Origin: Vampirovibrionales bacterium
GTDB taxonomy: Bacteria; Cyanobacteriota; Vampirovibrionia; Vampirovibrionales; JAGQHJ01
Reading direction: 5' to 3'
DNA: 9,067 nucleotides
Assembly (NCBI GenBank): GCA_025451145.1
Contig: JANWKX010000165.1
Span: 1 to 9,067 of the forward strand
The notes beneath the pieces were generated by a model that saw nothing but the letters and a program-made list of their open reading frames with translations, was not told the DNA's origin and did no database searches. A program made the position numbers and the translations under genes. Positions within the stretch are counted from its first letter, which is position 1, and each line of letters opens with the position of its first letter. Shown piece by piece: positions 1 through 6,895 of this stretch.

Positions 1-617
1 GGCTTTTCTCCCTGTTGGCGTTAAGTTTGATGGTGGTTTCGGTTTTACAGTTACCGAGATTATGCCTGTATCTTCTGCCGGTTGCCGTGTTGATTTTATC
101 CATTTATTCCTTCATGAAACGGTTCTCTAACCTAGCCCATATCGTCTTGGGGCTTGCCTTAGGGTCTTCCGCCATTGGAGGTTGGATAGCCTTTACAGGC
201 ACTTTAAGCATGCAGGCTATCCTCTTTGGCTTAGCTATTCTGTTTTGGGTGGCAGGGTTTGACATTATCTATGCCTGCCAGGATGTCGAATTTGATCAAT
301 CCTACGGGCTCTTTAGCATACCGGCTTCCTGGGGCATTGGAACCGGATTGCGATTGAGTCGTTGCTTTCATGTGCTGACTGTACTCTGTCTGGTAGCTGT
401 TGGCTTTGGCTTATCTGCCACGATGAGTTGGTTTTATTGGGCTGCGGTTTTGCTGGTTTCAGCCATGTTGGTTTACGAGCATACACTTGTCTCCCAACAC
501 GATTTATCCAAGGTAAATGAGGCCTTCTTTATGGCAAATGGTTTGATTAGCCTGGGATTTTTAGGCTTGATGGTTCTCAATAAAATGGCCATTGCCGGTT
601 TACCGGCTTTAACATAA
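1..617 (+). CDS. UbiA-family polyprenyltransferase, C-terminal part (5' end outside window)
   Basis: This is an integral-membrane prenyltransferase of the UbiA family, which joins a polyprenyl diphosphate to an aromatic acceptor in ubiquinone or menaquinone synthesis. The frame is open to the left edge, so the N-terminal half with the first Asp-rich motif is missing; the TTG at 15 is internal, not the start. About 204 residues remain. Numbered from the TTG, they show a YSFMKRFSN segment (31-39), a GLALGSS...GGWIAFTG stretch (46-62) typical of the family, and the second Asp-rich motif, GFDIIYACQDVEFD, with D83, D90 and D94 (Mg-diphosphate binding), followed by GLFSIPASWG. The remainder is hydrophobic with several membrane helices. 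It could be the 4-hydroxybenzoate enzyme (UbiA) or the futalosine-pathway enzyme (MqnP); the sequence here does not decide. The permease gene follows within about 14 bases, suggesting co-transcription. Confidence 0.9.
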   Translation, partial: LFSLLALSLMVVSVLQLPRLCLYLLPVAVLILSIYSFMKRFSNLAHIVLGLALGSSAIGGWIAFTGTLSMQAILFGLAILFWVAGFDIIYACQDVEFDQSYGLFSIPASWGIGTGLRLSRCFHVLTVLCLVAVGFGLSATMSWFYWAAVLLVSAMLVYEHTLVSQHDLSKVNEAFFMANGLISLGFLGLMVLNKMAIAGLPALT

Positions 618-631
618 ATGCAGATATTCTG

Positions 632-1465
632 TTGGGAGCCCCGTCATTGAACAGTCGCAGTCAACCTCAACTTTTTCCACTCACACGCCTTCTGGTTCGC
701 TTATTGCTGAGCGAACTCAATGCGTTGCTTTATACTTTAGGCTTAGCTGCCCATCATTTAAAGACGGCCTGTCTCTATTTTCTGAGCGGTAAGCTTTCCT
801 TAAAGCAATATCTTGAGCAAGCTGCCTTTATTGGGGTGGATGCCTTAGGGATTTCTTTGATTTTGACCTTGTTTTCAGGCATGGTGATTGCCCTTCAAGT
901 GGCTCAGGAACTGACGAAGCAGGGGGCTGGGGAACTTGTGGGCGCTTTGGTCTCTATGGCGATTCTCAGGGAATTGGCCCCTGTGATGACCGGATTTGCC
1001 GTCATCTCCATGGTGGGGTCCGCCTATTCGGCTGAATTGGCGACGATGACCATTCAAAATCAAGTGGATGCCCTTAAGGTCCTTCACGTTAATCCCGTAC
1101 GCTATCTGATTCTTCCCAGAGTTTGTGCCTCCATGACGATGTTACCCCTGATGACCATCTTAACGGCGATGGCCGGCATTGTCGGCGGGATGGTCATTAG
1201 CTATTTCATCGGAGGACTCAATTACAATAACTATCTGGAATCGGTCTGGCGACAGGTACAACCCCATGATATTTATGGGGCTCTGGTTAAAGCGGCCGTT
1301 TTTGGAGGGCTTATTGCCCTCTTGTCTACAACGATTGGTCTTAGCACAACGGGAGGTTCTCGTGAAGTAGGCATTTCAACCACTCGGGCGGTGGTTTGGT
1401 CCTTTATCGCCATGTCCATTGCCGATTTTGTCCTCTCTTTTATTTTCTTTTCAGGAGTATCCTAA
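632..1465 (+). CDS. MlaE-family lipid ABC transporter permease
   Basis: Inner-membrane permease of the MlaE (TGD1/YrbE) family, which with an ATPase and an MCE-domain protein moves phospholipid between membranes. The 277 residues show family landmarks: SGMVIALQ (82-89), ILRELAPVMTG (111-121), AELATM (134-139), QVDAL (144-148), a PRV at 162-164 and, near the end, STTGG (238-242) and STTRAVV (249-255). The TTGG...VG.STT ending resembles cyanobacterial and plastid members as I recall them. Several hydrophobic helices fill the C-terminal 200 residues. The TTG start is uncertain: it has no clear ribosome binding site and the frame is open further upstream; the ATG at 618 is in another frame and stops quickly. 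Two positions look unlike typical members: SMVGS at 126-130 replaces the usual GRVG, and AELATM replaces AELGTM. The stop codon abuts the ATPase start, so the two are surely co-transcribed. Confidence 0.93.
   Translation: MGAPSLNSRSQPQLFPLTRLLVRLLLSELNALLYTLGLAAHHLKTACLYFLSGKLSLKQYLEQAAFIGVDALGISLILTLFSGMVIALQVAQELTKQGAGELVGALVSMAILRELAPVMTGFAVISMVGSAYSAELATMTIQNQVDALKVLHVNPVRYLILPRVCASMTMLPLMTILTAMAGIVGGMVISYFIGGLNYNNYLESVWRQVQPHDIYGALVKAAVFGGLIALLSTTIGLSTTGGSREVGISTTRAVVWSFIAMSIADFVLSFIFFSGVS
1453..1457 (+). promoter_or_regulatory. Ribosome binding site of the MlaF-like ATPase
   Basis: AGGAG lies 8 bases before the ATG at 1466, within the last codons of the permease gene. It fixes the ATPase start and supports translational coupling of the two subunits. 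Confidence 0.75.
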
Positions 1466-2215
1466 ATGGCAGAGCAGCCGATGATTCAATTGGAGAACAT
1501 CTCCAAGCAATACGATGGGCGTACGATATTTGGAGGGATTAATCTTTCCATTGCGCCTCAGGAGATTATGGCCATTATTGGCCCCAGTGGATGTGGTAAA
1601 AGCACGTTGCTCAGGGTGATTAGTGGTTTGGAAACGCCTGAAACTGGGACCGTTAAGCTGGCAGATAATAACCTGACCTTGGTGTTTCAGTATTCGGCAC
1701 TCTTTGATTCTTTAACGGTCTTTGAAAATGTGGCCTTTTCTTTAATTGAAACCCCTGATATCAATACGCACGTTGCTCACCATAACTATAGCGAAGAACA
1801 GCTCAGAGCCATGGTTGCTGAAAAACTCGAATTGGTAGGCTTAGGGGATATTCAGGACTTGTATCCCAATCAGCTGTCTGGTGGCATGCAGAAACGTGTC
1901 AGCTTTGCCCGAGCCATTATGAGCGATCCCAAAATTATTCTGTATGATGAACCGACGTCTGGGCTGGATCCCATGGCCTCAACCATGATTGAGGATTATA
2001 TTTTGGAGGTCAGGAACCAAACCCAAGCTACCAGTATCGTGGTGACTCATAATTTGTCCACGATTCACCGGGTAGCCCATCGGGTTTGTTTGCTTTATGG
2101 TGGGAAAATACAATGGATGGGAACGTCACAGGAGTTCTTTGAGTCGGATAACTCCTATGCCAGGCAATTTGCCCATGCCTCGTTACAAGGCCCAATGGCG
2201 TTGAGAAATATTTAA
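1466..2215 (+). CDS. MlaF-like ABC transporter ATPase
   Basis: Cytoplasmic nucleotide-binding subunit that would power the adjacent MlaE-type permease by ATP hydrolysis. The 249 residues form a complete ABC ATPase: Walker A GPSGCGKST (39-47), Q-loop Gln75 in VFQYSALFDSLTVFENVAF (the ALFDSLTV..NV wording is typical of the MlaF branch), signature LSGGM (137-141), Walker B IILYDEP (157-163), D-loop SGLDP (165-169) and switch His195 in VVTHN. The ATG follows the permease TAA with no gap, and an AGGAG at 1453-1457 sits 8 bases upstream inside the permease gene, supporting this start and coupled translation. Length is normal for the family. No MCE substrate-binding gene follows; the next gene is convergent and ends 10 bases away. 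All catalytic residues are present, so it should be active. Confidence 0.95.
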   Translation: MAEQPMIQLENISKQYDGRTIFGGINLSIAPQEIMAIIGPSGCGKSTLLRVISGLETPETGTVKLADNNLTLVFQYSALFDSLTVFENVAFSLIETPDINTHVAHHNYSEEQLRAMVAEKLELVGLGDIQDLYPNQLSGGMQKRVSFARAIMSDPKIILYDEPTSGLDPMASTMIEDYILEVRNQTQATSIVVTHNLSTIHRVAHRVCLLYGGKIQWMGTSQEFFESDNSYARQFAHASLQGPMALRNI

Positions 2216-2225
2216 TTTTTAAAGA

Positions 2226-3539
2226 TTATGTCCCAGGGGTTTTAGCCACAATGGCGTTTCCACTCACATCTGCATGTTGGCTCTCGCTTAAAGCCTTTGT
2301 GCCAGGCCAGAAAATGACATTGTGTTCATAAAAATCCTTAATTCGCTTTGGCAGTTTGACCCCGAACCTGCCAGCAAAAATATCCCGGACCGTTGCGATA
2401 TATTCCAGGGGGTTCCCGATATCTCGCCATGCTCCTGATAAAGCTTGTACCCACAACATTGGATGAGCTATCCGCTCAGATTGAGATTGTGGCGTCTCCA
2501 AAAGTCTTGGGAAAAAGTCCTTGGCAAAATCAAATTCCCGGCCCTGCGCAAGATAATCACGTCCCATGGTTTCCAATTGGTCCATCGCTTCCGGAGAGAG
2601 TACATAAAAGCCGGTATTCCCCAGGCGATCGGGGCCTGCTTCTGCAATAGAAGGTTTTTCCTTAAAGGACTGAATGACGCCAGACAGATGATCGCTAGAA
2701 TCCAGGGTGGTTTGATCCGCGGAGATAATGCCAAACCGGTTCACATCTTCATCAGGAATCACTTGTGCCCCCAAGGTGGCATTGGCCTGATGCTTGACAT
2801 GAGCGTTCAGCAACAAAGATATATCGGCATTGGTAAAGGCATCACCTGGCATAATTAACAAGGGCTTCTGTTTATCAACCTTCCCAGAGTCCAGCGCTTT
2901 ATAGGCACCGCCAGCCGTCCCGGACGGCGTATCCTCATCCACATAGCTCAATGTAATACCAGGGATTTTATCGAGTTGAGCCTTCACTTGATGAGGCATG
3001 TAGTACGTGTTGACAATAAAATGCTTAAATCCATGGGCTTTGAGGTGGTTTACTTGCGCTACAATGGCTGAATTCTCGCCAATGAGGGGGACAGAAGGCT
3101 TTGGGAAACCCGTTGAATCCCCTGAAACCGGATCAAACCGTGTGGCGAGACCTGCGCCAAGGATCATGACCTGATCCGTTACTTGTTGAACAGGGGTATG
3201 GGTTTCAGGGAGCATAGGGCCATTTGCTTTTCCGGGAACTATCTCTCCAGGCATATCCACATCGGTATCCTGTGGCAAGGTCAAATGGCTCCCTGGGAAA
3301 AGCAGGTACGTTAGGCCATGGCTTTTCACACGGGTATAAAACGTACCGGATTTATCACGAGAAACAAACACATCAGTGGGCGAAGAGGCATTTTGATGGA
3401 CCGCCACCACAAGGGGGTGCTTGCCTTCAAGGCTATGTAGCTCTAGGTGGCTTGGATTCTTTGGCTCTGCTTCCTGAAGCATGGCGGCCGGAATTTTTTG
3501 TGGGTCAACGTGAATGGCTGAAAAACGAATCGCCTGCAT
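2226..3539 (-). CDS. Sugar-phosphate nucleotidyltransferase with unusual N-terminal region
   Basis: A 437-residue NTP-transferase expected to join a sugar-1-phosphate to an NTP, giving an activated sugar for glycan synthesis; the exact sugar and nucleotide cannot be read. The catalytic domain spans about 122-390: GAGLATRF (128-135) and FPKP (145-148), a split form of the G.G.R...KP signature loop; GTAGG (207-211); MPGD with presumed metal-binding Asp233; an EKP at 294-296; NTGFYVL (308-314) and WRDIGNP (371-377). Residues 1 to about 115 match no domain I recognise. After the catalytic domain only about 45 residues remain, ending in VSGNAIV, which looks like one partial turn of the left-handed beta-helix that usually caps these enzymes, so the C-terminus is short or truncated. 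The start is well set by a GGAGGAG 8 bases upstream. It is the only minus-strand gene between the transporter genes and hemL. Confidence 0.88.
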   Translation of the reverse strand: MQAIRFSAIHVDPQKIPAAMLQEAEPKNPSHLELHSLEGKHPLVVAVHQNASSPTDVFVSRDKSGTFYTRVKSHGLTYLLFPGSHLTLPQDTDVDMPGEIVPGKANGPMLPETHTPVQQVTDQVMILGAGLATRFDPVSGDSTGFPKPSVPLIGENSAIVAQVNHLKAHGFKHFIVNTYYMPHQVKAQLDKIPGITLSYVDEDTPSGTAGGAYKALDSGKVDKQKPLLIMPGDAFTNADISLLLNAHVKHQANATLGAQVIPDEDVNRFGIISADQTTLDSSDHLSGVIQSFKEKPSIAEAGPDRLGNTGFYVLSPEAMDQLETMGRDYLAQGREFDFAKDFFPRLLETPQSQSERIAHPMLWVQALSGAWRDIGNPLEYIATVRDIFAGRFGVKLPKRIKDFYEHNVIFWPGTKALSESQHADVSGNAIVAKTPGT

Positions 3540-3547
3540 GTGGTGTT

Positions 3548-3554
3548 CTCCTCC
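3548..3554 (-). promoter_or_regulatory. Strong ribosome binding site of the nucleotidyltransferase
   Basis: Read on the minus strand, GGAGGAG lies 8 bases before the ATG (3539-3537). It is the best Shine-Dalgarno match seen in the window and confirms that the unfamiliar N-terminal region is really translated. Confidence 0.8.
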
Positions 3555-3711
3555 CTCACCGATAAAACCTTGGATCTTAACAACCGGTTGATTTTCACTT
3601 AAACCAGCGCTATGGTATCATCAACCATTTCAAAATTAAAGATTTTTATAAGGCTTATATTCAAATCAATTGAGAACCTAATTTTTATTCTGTGATCAAG
3701 TTTGGCAAAAC

Positions 3712-3716
3712 AAGGA
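3712..3716 (+). promoter_or_regulatory. Ribosome binding site deciding the hemL start
   Basis: AAGGA lies 8 bases before the ATG at 3725 and favours that codon over the GTG at 3692. Confidence 0.65.
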
Positions 3717-3724
3717 AAAATCTG

Positions 3725-5032
3725 ATGTCTACCCTTTCTACTTCACTGATAACGCACTCAGAAGCGCTTTTTGAGAAGGCTCAGTCCTTGATTCCAGGAG
3801 GGGTTAATAGCCCGGTAAGGGCCTTTCGATCGGTGGGTGGAACGCCTGTATTTATAAGCAAGGCTCAAGGGGCCTATATCTGGGATGAAGATGGGAACCG
3901 TTATATTGATTATGTGGGTTCATGGGGGCCTATGATACTTGGCCATGCCCATCCCAGAGTGGTGCATCGAATCCAGGACCTTGCTGAACGAGGAACCAGC
4001 TATGGGGCACCCACAGCCTTGGAATGCGAATTGGCAGAGCTGGTGACACAGGCTGTTCCATCCATGGAAATGGTTCGGTTTGTCAGCTCTGGAACTGAAG
4101 CCGTGATGAGTGCCCTGCGTTTGGCCAGAGCTTATACGGGTAAAAACAAAATTATCAAATTTACAGGGTGTTATCATGGGCATTGTGACGATCTCTTGGT
4201 AAAAGCGGGTTCAGGGGCTTCTACTTTGGGTGTCCCTGATAGTCCTGGAATTTCTCAAGCCGTTGCGAGCCAAACCCTTTTGGCTACCTATAATGATTTA
4301 GAATCCGTTAAGGTCCTTTTTGAACAATATCCTTCTGAAATTGCCGCAGTCATTGTTGAGCCCATTGCCGGAAATATGGGGTGTGTCCCACCAGTCCCAG
4401 GATTTTTGGAAGGATTGAGGCTGTTAACCAAGCAACATGAGGCTTTATTGATTTTTGATGAGGTCATTACCGGCTTTCGAGTCGCCTATGGTGGCGCTCA
4501 AGCTTTGTACAACGTTATGCCGGACATAACGACTTTGGGTAAAATTGTTGGCGGAGGGCTGCCTGTGGGAGCCTATGGGGCAAGCCAAGAGATTATGAAA
4601 ATGGTGGCGCCAGTTGGACCTATGTATCAAGCGGGAACGTTGTCCGGAAATCCATTGGCCATGGGGGCCGGGATTGAGACCTTGAAGTTGCTCCAAGAAT
4701 CACACGTGTATCAGCAACTAGAGGCCCAAACCAAGTGCCTGGTTGAAGGCCTTGAGGCGGTGGCGCAATCCAAACAAATTCCGGTGCAGCTCCATCGGGT
4801 TGGATCGTTGTTTACATTGTTTTTTGCTGCTCATCCGATTCAAAATTATGAGGATGTCTTGAAAGCCAATAAAACGCGTTTTAATCGATTTTTCCACCAG
4901 ATGCTGAAAAAAGGGATTTACCTAGCCCCTTCAGCCTTTGAATCAGGTTTTGTCTCGCTAGCTCATACACCGAATGATATTGAAGCCACGCTGGAAACTT
5001 TTTCAAACGTCGATTTTGAAGATCAAGAATAA
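3725..5032 (+). CDS. hemL: Glutamate-1-semialdehyde 2,1-aminomutase
   Basis: PLP-dependent cytoplasmic enzyme that converts glutamate-1-semialdehyde to 5-aminolevulinate, the last step of the C5 route to haem and other tetrapyrroles. The 435 residues are full length for the family. Landmarks: the N-terminal LIPGGVNSPVRAF (22-34), SSGTEAVMSALRLAR (121-135) for phosphate and PLP binding, CYHGH (149-153), FDEVITGFR (244-252) with Asp245 pairing with the PLP ring nitrogen, and TLGKIVGGGLPVGAYG (270-285) with Lys273 forming the Schiff base. TLSGNP (305-310) is also present. I chose the ATG at 3725 because AAGGA at 3712-3716 sits 8 bases upstream; the GTG at 3692 adds 11 unconserved residues. The gene stands alone, divergent from the nucleotidyltransferase and convergent with the TPR gene, whose stop lies 4 bases away. 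Use of the C5 pathway argues against an alphaproteobacterial host. Confidence 0.97.
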   Translation: MSTLSTSLITHSEALFEKAQSLIPGGVNSPVRAFRSVGGTPVFISKAQGAYIWDEDGNRYIDYVGSWGPMILGHAHPRVVHRIQDLAERGTSYGAPTALECELAELVTQAVPSMEMVRFVSSGTEAVMSALRLARAYTGKNKIIKFTGCYHGHCDDLLVKAGSGASTLGVPDSPGISQAVASQTLLATYNDLESVKVLFEQYPSEIAAVIVEPIAGNMGCVPPVPGFLEGLRLLTKQHEALLIFDEVITGFRVAYGGAQALYNVMPDITTLGKIVGGGLPVGAYGASQEIMKMVAPVGPMYQAGTLSGNPLAMGAGIETLKLLQESHVYQQLEAQTKCLVEGLEAVAQSKQIPVQLHRVGSLFTLFFAAHPIQNYEDVLKANKTRFNRFFHQMLKKGIYLAPSAFESGFVSLAHTPNDIEATLETFSNVDFEDQE

Positions 5033-5036
5033 GCGA

Positions 5037-5771
5037 TTAAGCTGAGCCAGAGGAGACCTTCTCCTGGATACGTTCCAGAAGCTCAATGGCTGGGGTATAA
5101 GTTGGGCTGATTAAGATGCATTGCTTTAACACAACACTGGATTCCGGGAAATGGTTAATGGCCTGGTAATATTGCCCCAAGTGATAGTAAATTTCAGGAT
5201 CATTGGGTAGCAATCGTTGGCCTTTAATTAAAAATTGACCGGCCAGAGGGTATTGGCCTACATTAAACAGTGCACGACCCACAAATTTATAGGTTTCATA
5301 ATTAATTTCAGCTAAAAAATCGATATAACGTAAGAAATTTTCCAGCATACTAAGCTGTTTGGCATGATAAAGATGAACAATATCGGCTTCGATATGATTA
5401 CGAATTTGGAGAAATGTGGGAATGGTTGATAATGTCCCTGTGATCATGCCATGCAGACTGATGCACCAATGGTTATTGCGACGGGCAAGTACATGCTTCC
5501 AATCGGCCATGGCTTTTTGACTATCCCCATGGAGCATCCAGCAGTAGCCTGCTTGATAGTAATCCTGGATTAACCCATAACATTCTGCCGCTTCTGAGTA
5601 CTGTTGGCGTTGCTCATAGGCAATCGCCAACATCTCAATCAAGGCAATTCGTTCATCTTCAGGCAGGTTTTGACTGTCTGGAAAGAGTTTTAAGAGCAAC
5701 TCGAGGGCCCCTGGAAGGTTTTTATCTAAAAACAAAAGTTGCCTGACCTGGTTTAAATCGGCGACAGCCAT
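5037..5771 (-). CDS. TPR-like repeat protein of unknown role, downstream of csrA
   Basis: A 244-residue helical protein with no signal peptide or membrane segment, so probably cytoplasmic. It shows tetratricopeptide-type repeats: one near 43-66 (LAIAYEQRQQYSEAAECY), a second near 73-95 (QAGYCWMLHGDSQKAMADWK), then two clearer ones at about 160-190 (GRALFNVGQYPLAGQFL) and 193-224 (YYHLGQYYQAINHFPESSVVL) with a following helix. The middle (about 100-157) has no clear repeat. TPR proteins usually bind other proteins, but no partner or enzyme activity can be read from this one. It is the third gene of an apparent fliW-csrA-TPR operon, 24 bases after the csrA stop, which hints at a link to flagellar or CsrA-dependent control; that is inference from position. 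The ATG at 5771 lacks a good Shine-Dalgarno sequence (GAGG is about 14 bases away). Confidence 0.85.
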   Translation of the reverse strand: MAVADLNQVRQLLFLDKNLPGALELLLKLFPDSQNLPEDERIALIEMLAIAYEQRQQYSEAAECYGLIQDYYQAGYCWMLHGDSQKAMADWKHVLARRNNHWCISLHGMITGTLSTIPTFLQIRNHIEADIVHLYHAKQLSMLENFLRYIDFLAEINYETYKFVGRALFNVGQYPLAGQFLIKGQRLLPNDPEIYYHLGQYYQAINHFPESSVVLKQCILISPTYTPAIELLERIQEKVSSGSA

Positions 5772-5795
5772 GGTATGCTCAGCCTCATCCCGATC

Positions 5796-6047
5796 TTAAG
5801 ATTCTTTATTATCCTTGGATTGCTCCAGAAGATTCATGACCCCATCCAAGCTACTCATATTGTGTGTTTGAGTGGCCATTTGGTTGGCTTTTTTAATTTC
5901 TTCGTAGATCTCTTCCCGGTAGACCGAAACGTTTCTTGGGGCTTGAATCCCAATCTTAACAGAATCACCTTTTGTTTCCAAAATTGTGATCTCGATATTA
6001 TCCGCAATAATTAGTTTTTGCCCTGATTTTCTCGTCAAAACCAGCAT
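5796..6047 (-). CDS. csrA: Carbon storage / flagellin translation regulator CsrA
   Basis: Small dimeric RNA-binding protein that represses translation by covering GGA motifs near ribosome binding sites; beside fliW it usually targets flagellin mRNA. The core is intact: MLVLTRK at the start with Leu4 and Arg6, GDSVKIGIQAP (27-37), and VSVYREEIYEEI (40-51) with Arg44, the key RNA-contact residue in the family. At 83 residues it is longer than the roughly 61-residue E. coli type, with a hydrophilic C-terminal tail of about 30 residues. Such extensions are common in bacteria with FliW. Asn55, reported (from memory) to matter for FliW contact in Bacillus subtilis CsrA, is also Asn here. It starts 5 bases after the fliW stop, with AAAGG at the fliW 3' end about 9 bases upstream, so the two are translationally linked. 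Confidence 0.97.
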   Translation of the reverse strand: MLVLTRKSGQKLIIADNIEITILETKGDSVKIGIQAPRNVSVYREEIYEEIKKANQMATQTHNMSSLDGVMNLLEQSKDNKES

Positions 6048-6052
6048 GGATA

Positions 6053-6547
6053 CTAACCTTTCCCTGAATCATGAGAAGAGGCAGCAGTTTCAATTTGTTG
6101 TTTTTCATCAGCATCTGGCAATAATCTGACCTTGGTGCTTAAGCCAGGATCTTGAAGAATGAGTTGCATGGCCTGAAGATTGGTTTCATTAATGACGATG
6201 GGTGCCATCAGGTTAGCCGTCATGAAGCCAGGATTTTCGGCAGGAATATTGACAATGGTGAACACCAATACTTCTTGGGCTGACTTGATTCCCAGGCGCA
6301 CAACGGCATCTTCTGGCAAAGCAAATTCATAGGGAATGGAAAAAAACTTTGGGTTGGTCACGACAAAAGCTAAGTCAGGTTTTCCAATGGCCTGTAACCA
6401 CTTGAACGGCGAATTATCGGCATGATCAAGTAATGTATATTGTTGAACCTCATCAAAGCCTAGGACCGGAGCAACAAAATGAATAATCTTACTCTCTTCA
6501 ATGGTGACTGGGCCAAAACGTGTGGTTGAAATTTCAAGGGTCGGCAT
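6053..6547 (-). CDS. fliW: Flagellar assembly factor FliW
   Basis: Cytoplasmic protein that binds either flagellin or CsrA. When flagellin is exported, freed FliW binds CsrA and lifts its block on flagellin translation. The 164 residues show family features: TTRFG (8-12), IIHFVAPVLGF (21-31), PFKWLQAI (47-54), LAFVVTNP (59-66), TANLMAPIVIN (110-120) and a Gln-rich stretch near 125-131. About 20 residues beyond the usual end form a polar tail (from about 146). The ATG at 6547 fits the family start, although no clear ribosome binding site lies close by (GAAGAGG is about 15 bases away). It is the first gene of fliW-csrA-TPR and is divergent from a small gene with a sigma-28-like promoter. In many genomes fliW follows flgK or flgL; that is not so here. 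No flagellin or structural flagellar gene is in the window. Confidence 0.95.
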   Translation of the reverse strand: MPTLEISTTRFGPVTIEESKIIHFVAPVLGFDEVQQYTLLDHADNSPFKWLQAIGKPDLAFVVTNPKFFSIPYEFALPEDAVVRLGIKSAQEVLVFTIVNIPAENPGFMTANLMAPIVINETNLQAMQLILQDPGLSTKVRLLPDADEKQQIETAASSHDSGKG

Positions 6548-6668
6548 GGAAAATCAGTTGTGCCTCTTCAATCTTTTGTATAATAATCCTCTCATCGTAG
6601 GAATTTAAAGAAGGATTTCTCTTTTACATTGTACAGATAAAAACGGGGTTGGGCTCATCAAAATGATT

Positions 6669-6694
6669 TAACTTTTTCAAAAACATGCCGATAG
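6669..6694 (+). promoter_or_regulatory. Sigma-28 (FliA)-like flagellar promoter
   Basis: GCCGATAG at 6687-6694 matches 7 of 8 bases of the sigma-28 -10 consensus GCCGATAA. TAACTTTT at 6669-6676 matches 6 of 8 of the -35 consensus TAAAGTTT, with a 10-base spacer (the usual spacer is 11). It points rightward to the 52-residue gene whose ATG is at 6737, predicting a leader of about 35 bases. The consensus is established knowledge; use of this site is inference, supported by the adjacent fliW-csrA. Confidence 0.6.
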
Positions 6695-6726
6695 AGAGAT
6701 TAAATGAGTGTGAGGTAGTTTTTTGA

Positions 6727-6730
6727 GAGG
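6727..6730 (+). promoter_or_regulatory. Ribosome binding site of the 52-residue gene
   Basis: GAGG (within GAGAGGGG) lies 6 bases before the ATG at 6737, supporting translation of this short frame. Confidence 0.55.
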
Positions 6731-6736
6731 GGTTTT

Positions 6737-6895
6737 ATGGATAACCGTAACTGTGATTATCAGCAAGATTTTGAAACCTTGATGGGCGAGGTGAATGAGA
6801 TGTCGGATGATATTTCCCAATATCTCAATTTTCTAATCAAACGGCGCCCTGCCATCCAGCAAGTTTTGTCTGGCAGTATCATATCCAACAATTAA
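6737..6895 (+). CDS. Small 52-residue protein, putative sigma-28-dependent gene
   Basis: I do not recognise this protein. The frame encodes 52 residues, starting MDNRNCDYQQDFETLM and ending IQQVLSGSIISNN. It has an acidic first half (residues 1-25 rich in Asp and Glu), a likely helix around DDISQYLNFLIKRRPAIQQVL (24-44) with a basic KRR at 35-37, one Cys at 6, and no signal peptide or membrane segment. Support for it being real is a GAGG at 6727-6730 six bases before the ATG, and a sigma-28-like promoter at 6669-6694. It is divergent from fliW. A flagellar chaperone, anti-sigma or regulatory peptide would fit the position, but no family match can be claimed. An alternative is a leader within a longer transcript ending at the hairpin at 7043-7075. 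Confidence 0.6.
   Translation: MDNRNCDYQQDFETLMGEVNEMSDDISQYLNFLIKRRPAIQQVLSGSIISNN

Larger units (their letters stand above)
3540..3724. promoter_or_regulatory. Divergent intergenic region between nucleotidyltransferase and hemL
   Basis: This AT-rich gap of 185 bases must carry promoters for both flanking genes. On the plus strand a TATATT at 3656-3661 could be a hemL -10 box, but no convincing -35 lies at the right distance. On the minus strand I found no clear sigma-70 pair. A GTG at 3692 would extend HemL by 11 residues, but it lacks a good ribosome binding site. Confidence 0.4.

Noticed and set aside
618..650. ATG directly after the UbiA stop as a possible permease start
   Set aside because: It is in a different frame from the permease and hits a stop after ten codons.
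2445..2858. 137-codon plus-strand frame opposite the nucleotidyltransferase
   Set aside because: It lies antisense to the conserved catalytic domain; it is a shadow frame.
3224..3565. 113-codon plus-strand frame opposite the nucleotidyltransferase N-terminus
   Set aside because: It is antisense to a well-supported gene with a strong ribosome binding site, and its translation resembles no protein.
3612..3628. ATGGT...ACCAT inverted repeat between the nucleotidyltransferase and hemL
   Set aside because: Only 5 bp with a 7-base loop in AT-rich DNA; expected by chance.
6548..6600. Sigma-28 or sigma-70 promoter for fliW on the minus strand
   Set aside because: A TATTAT-like -10 is present, but no acceptable -35 or FliA match was found at the right distance.
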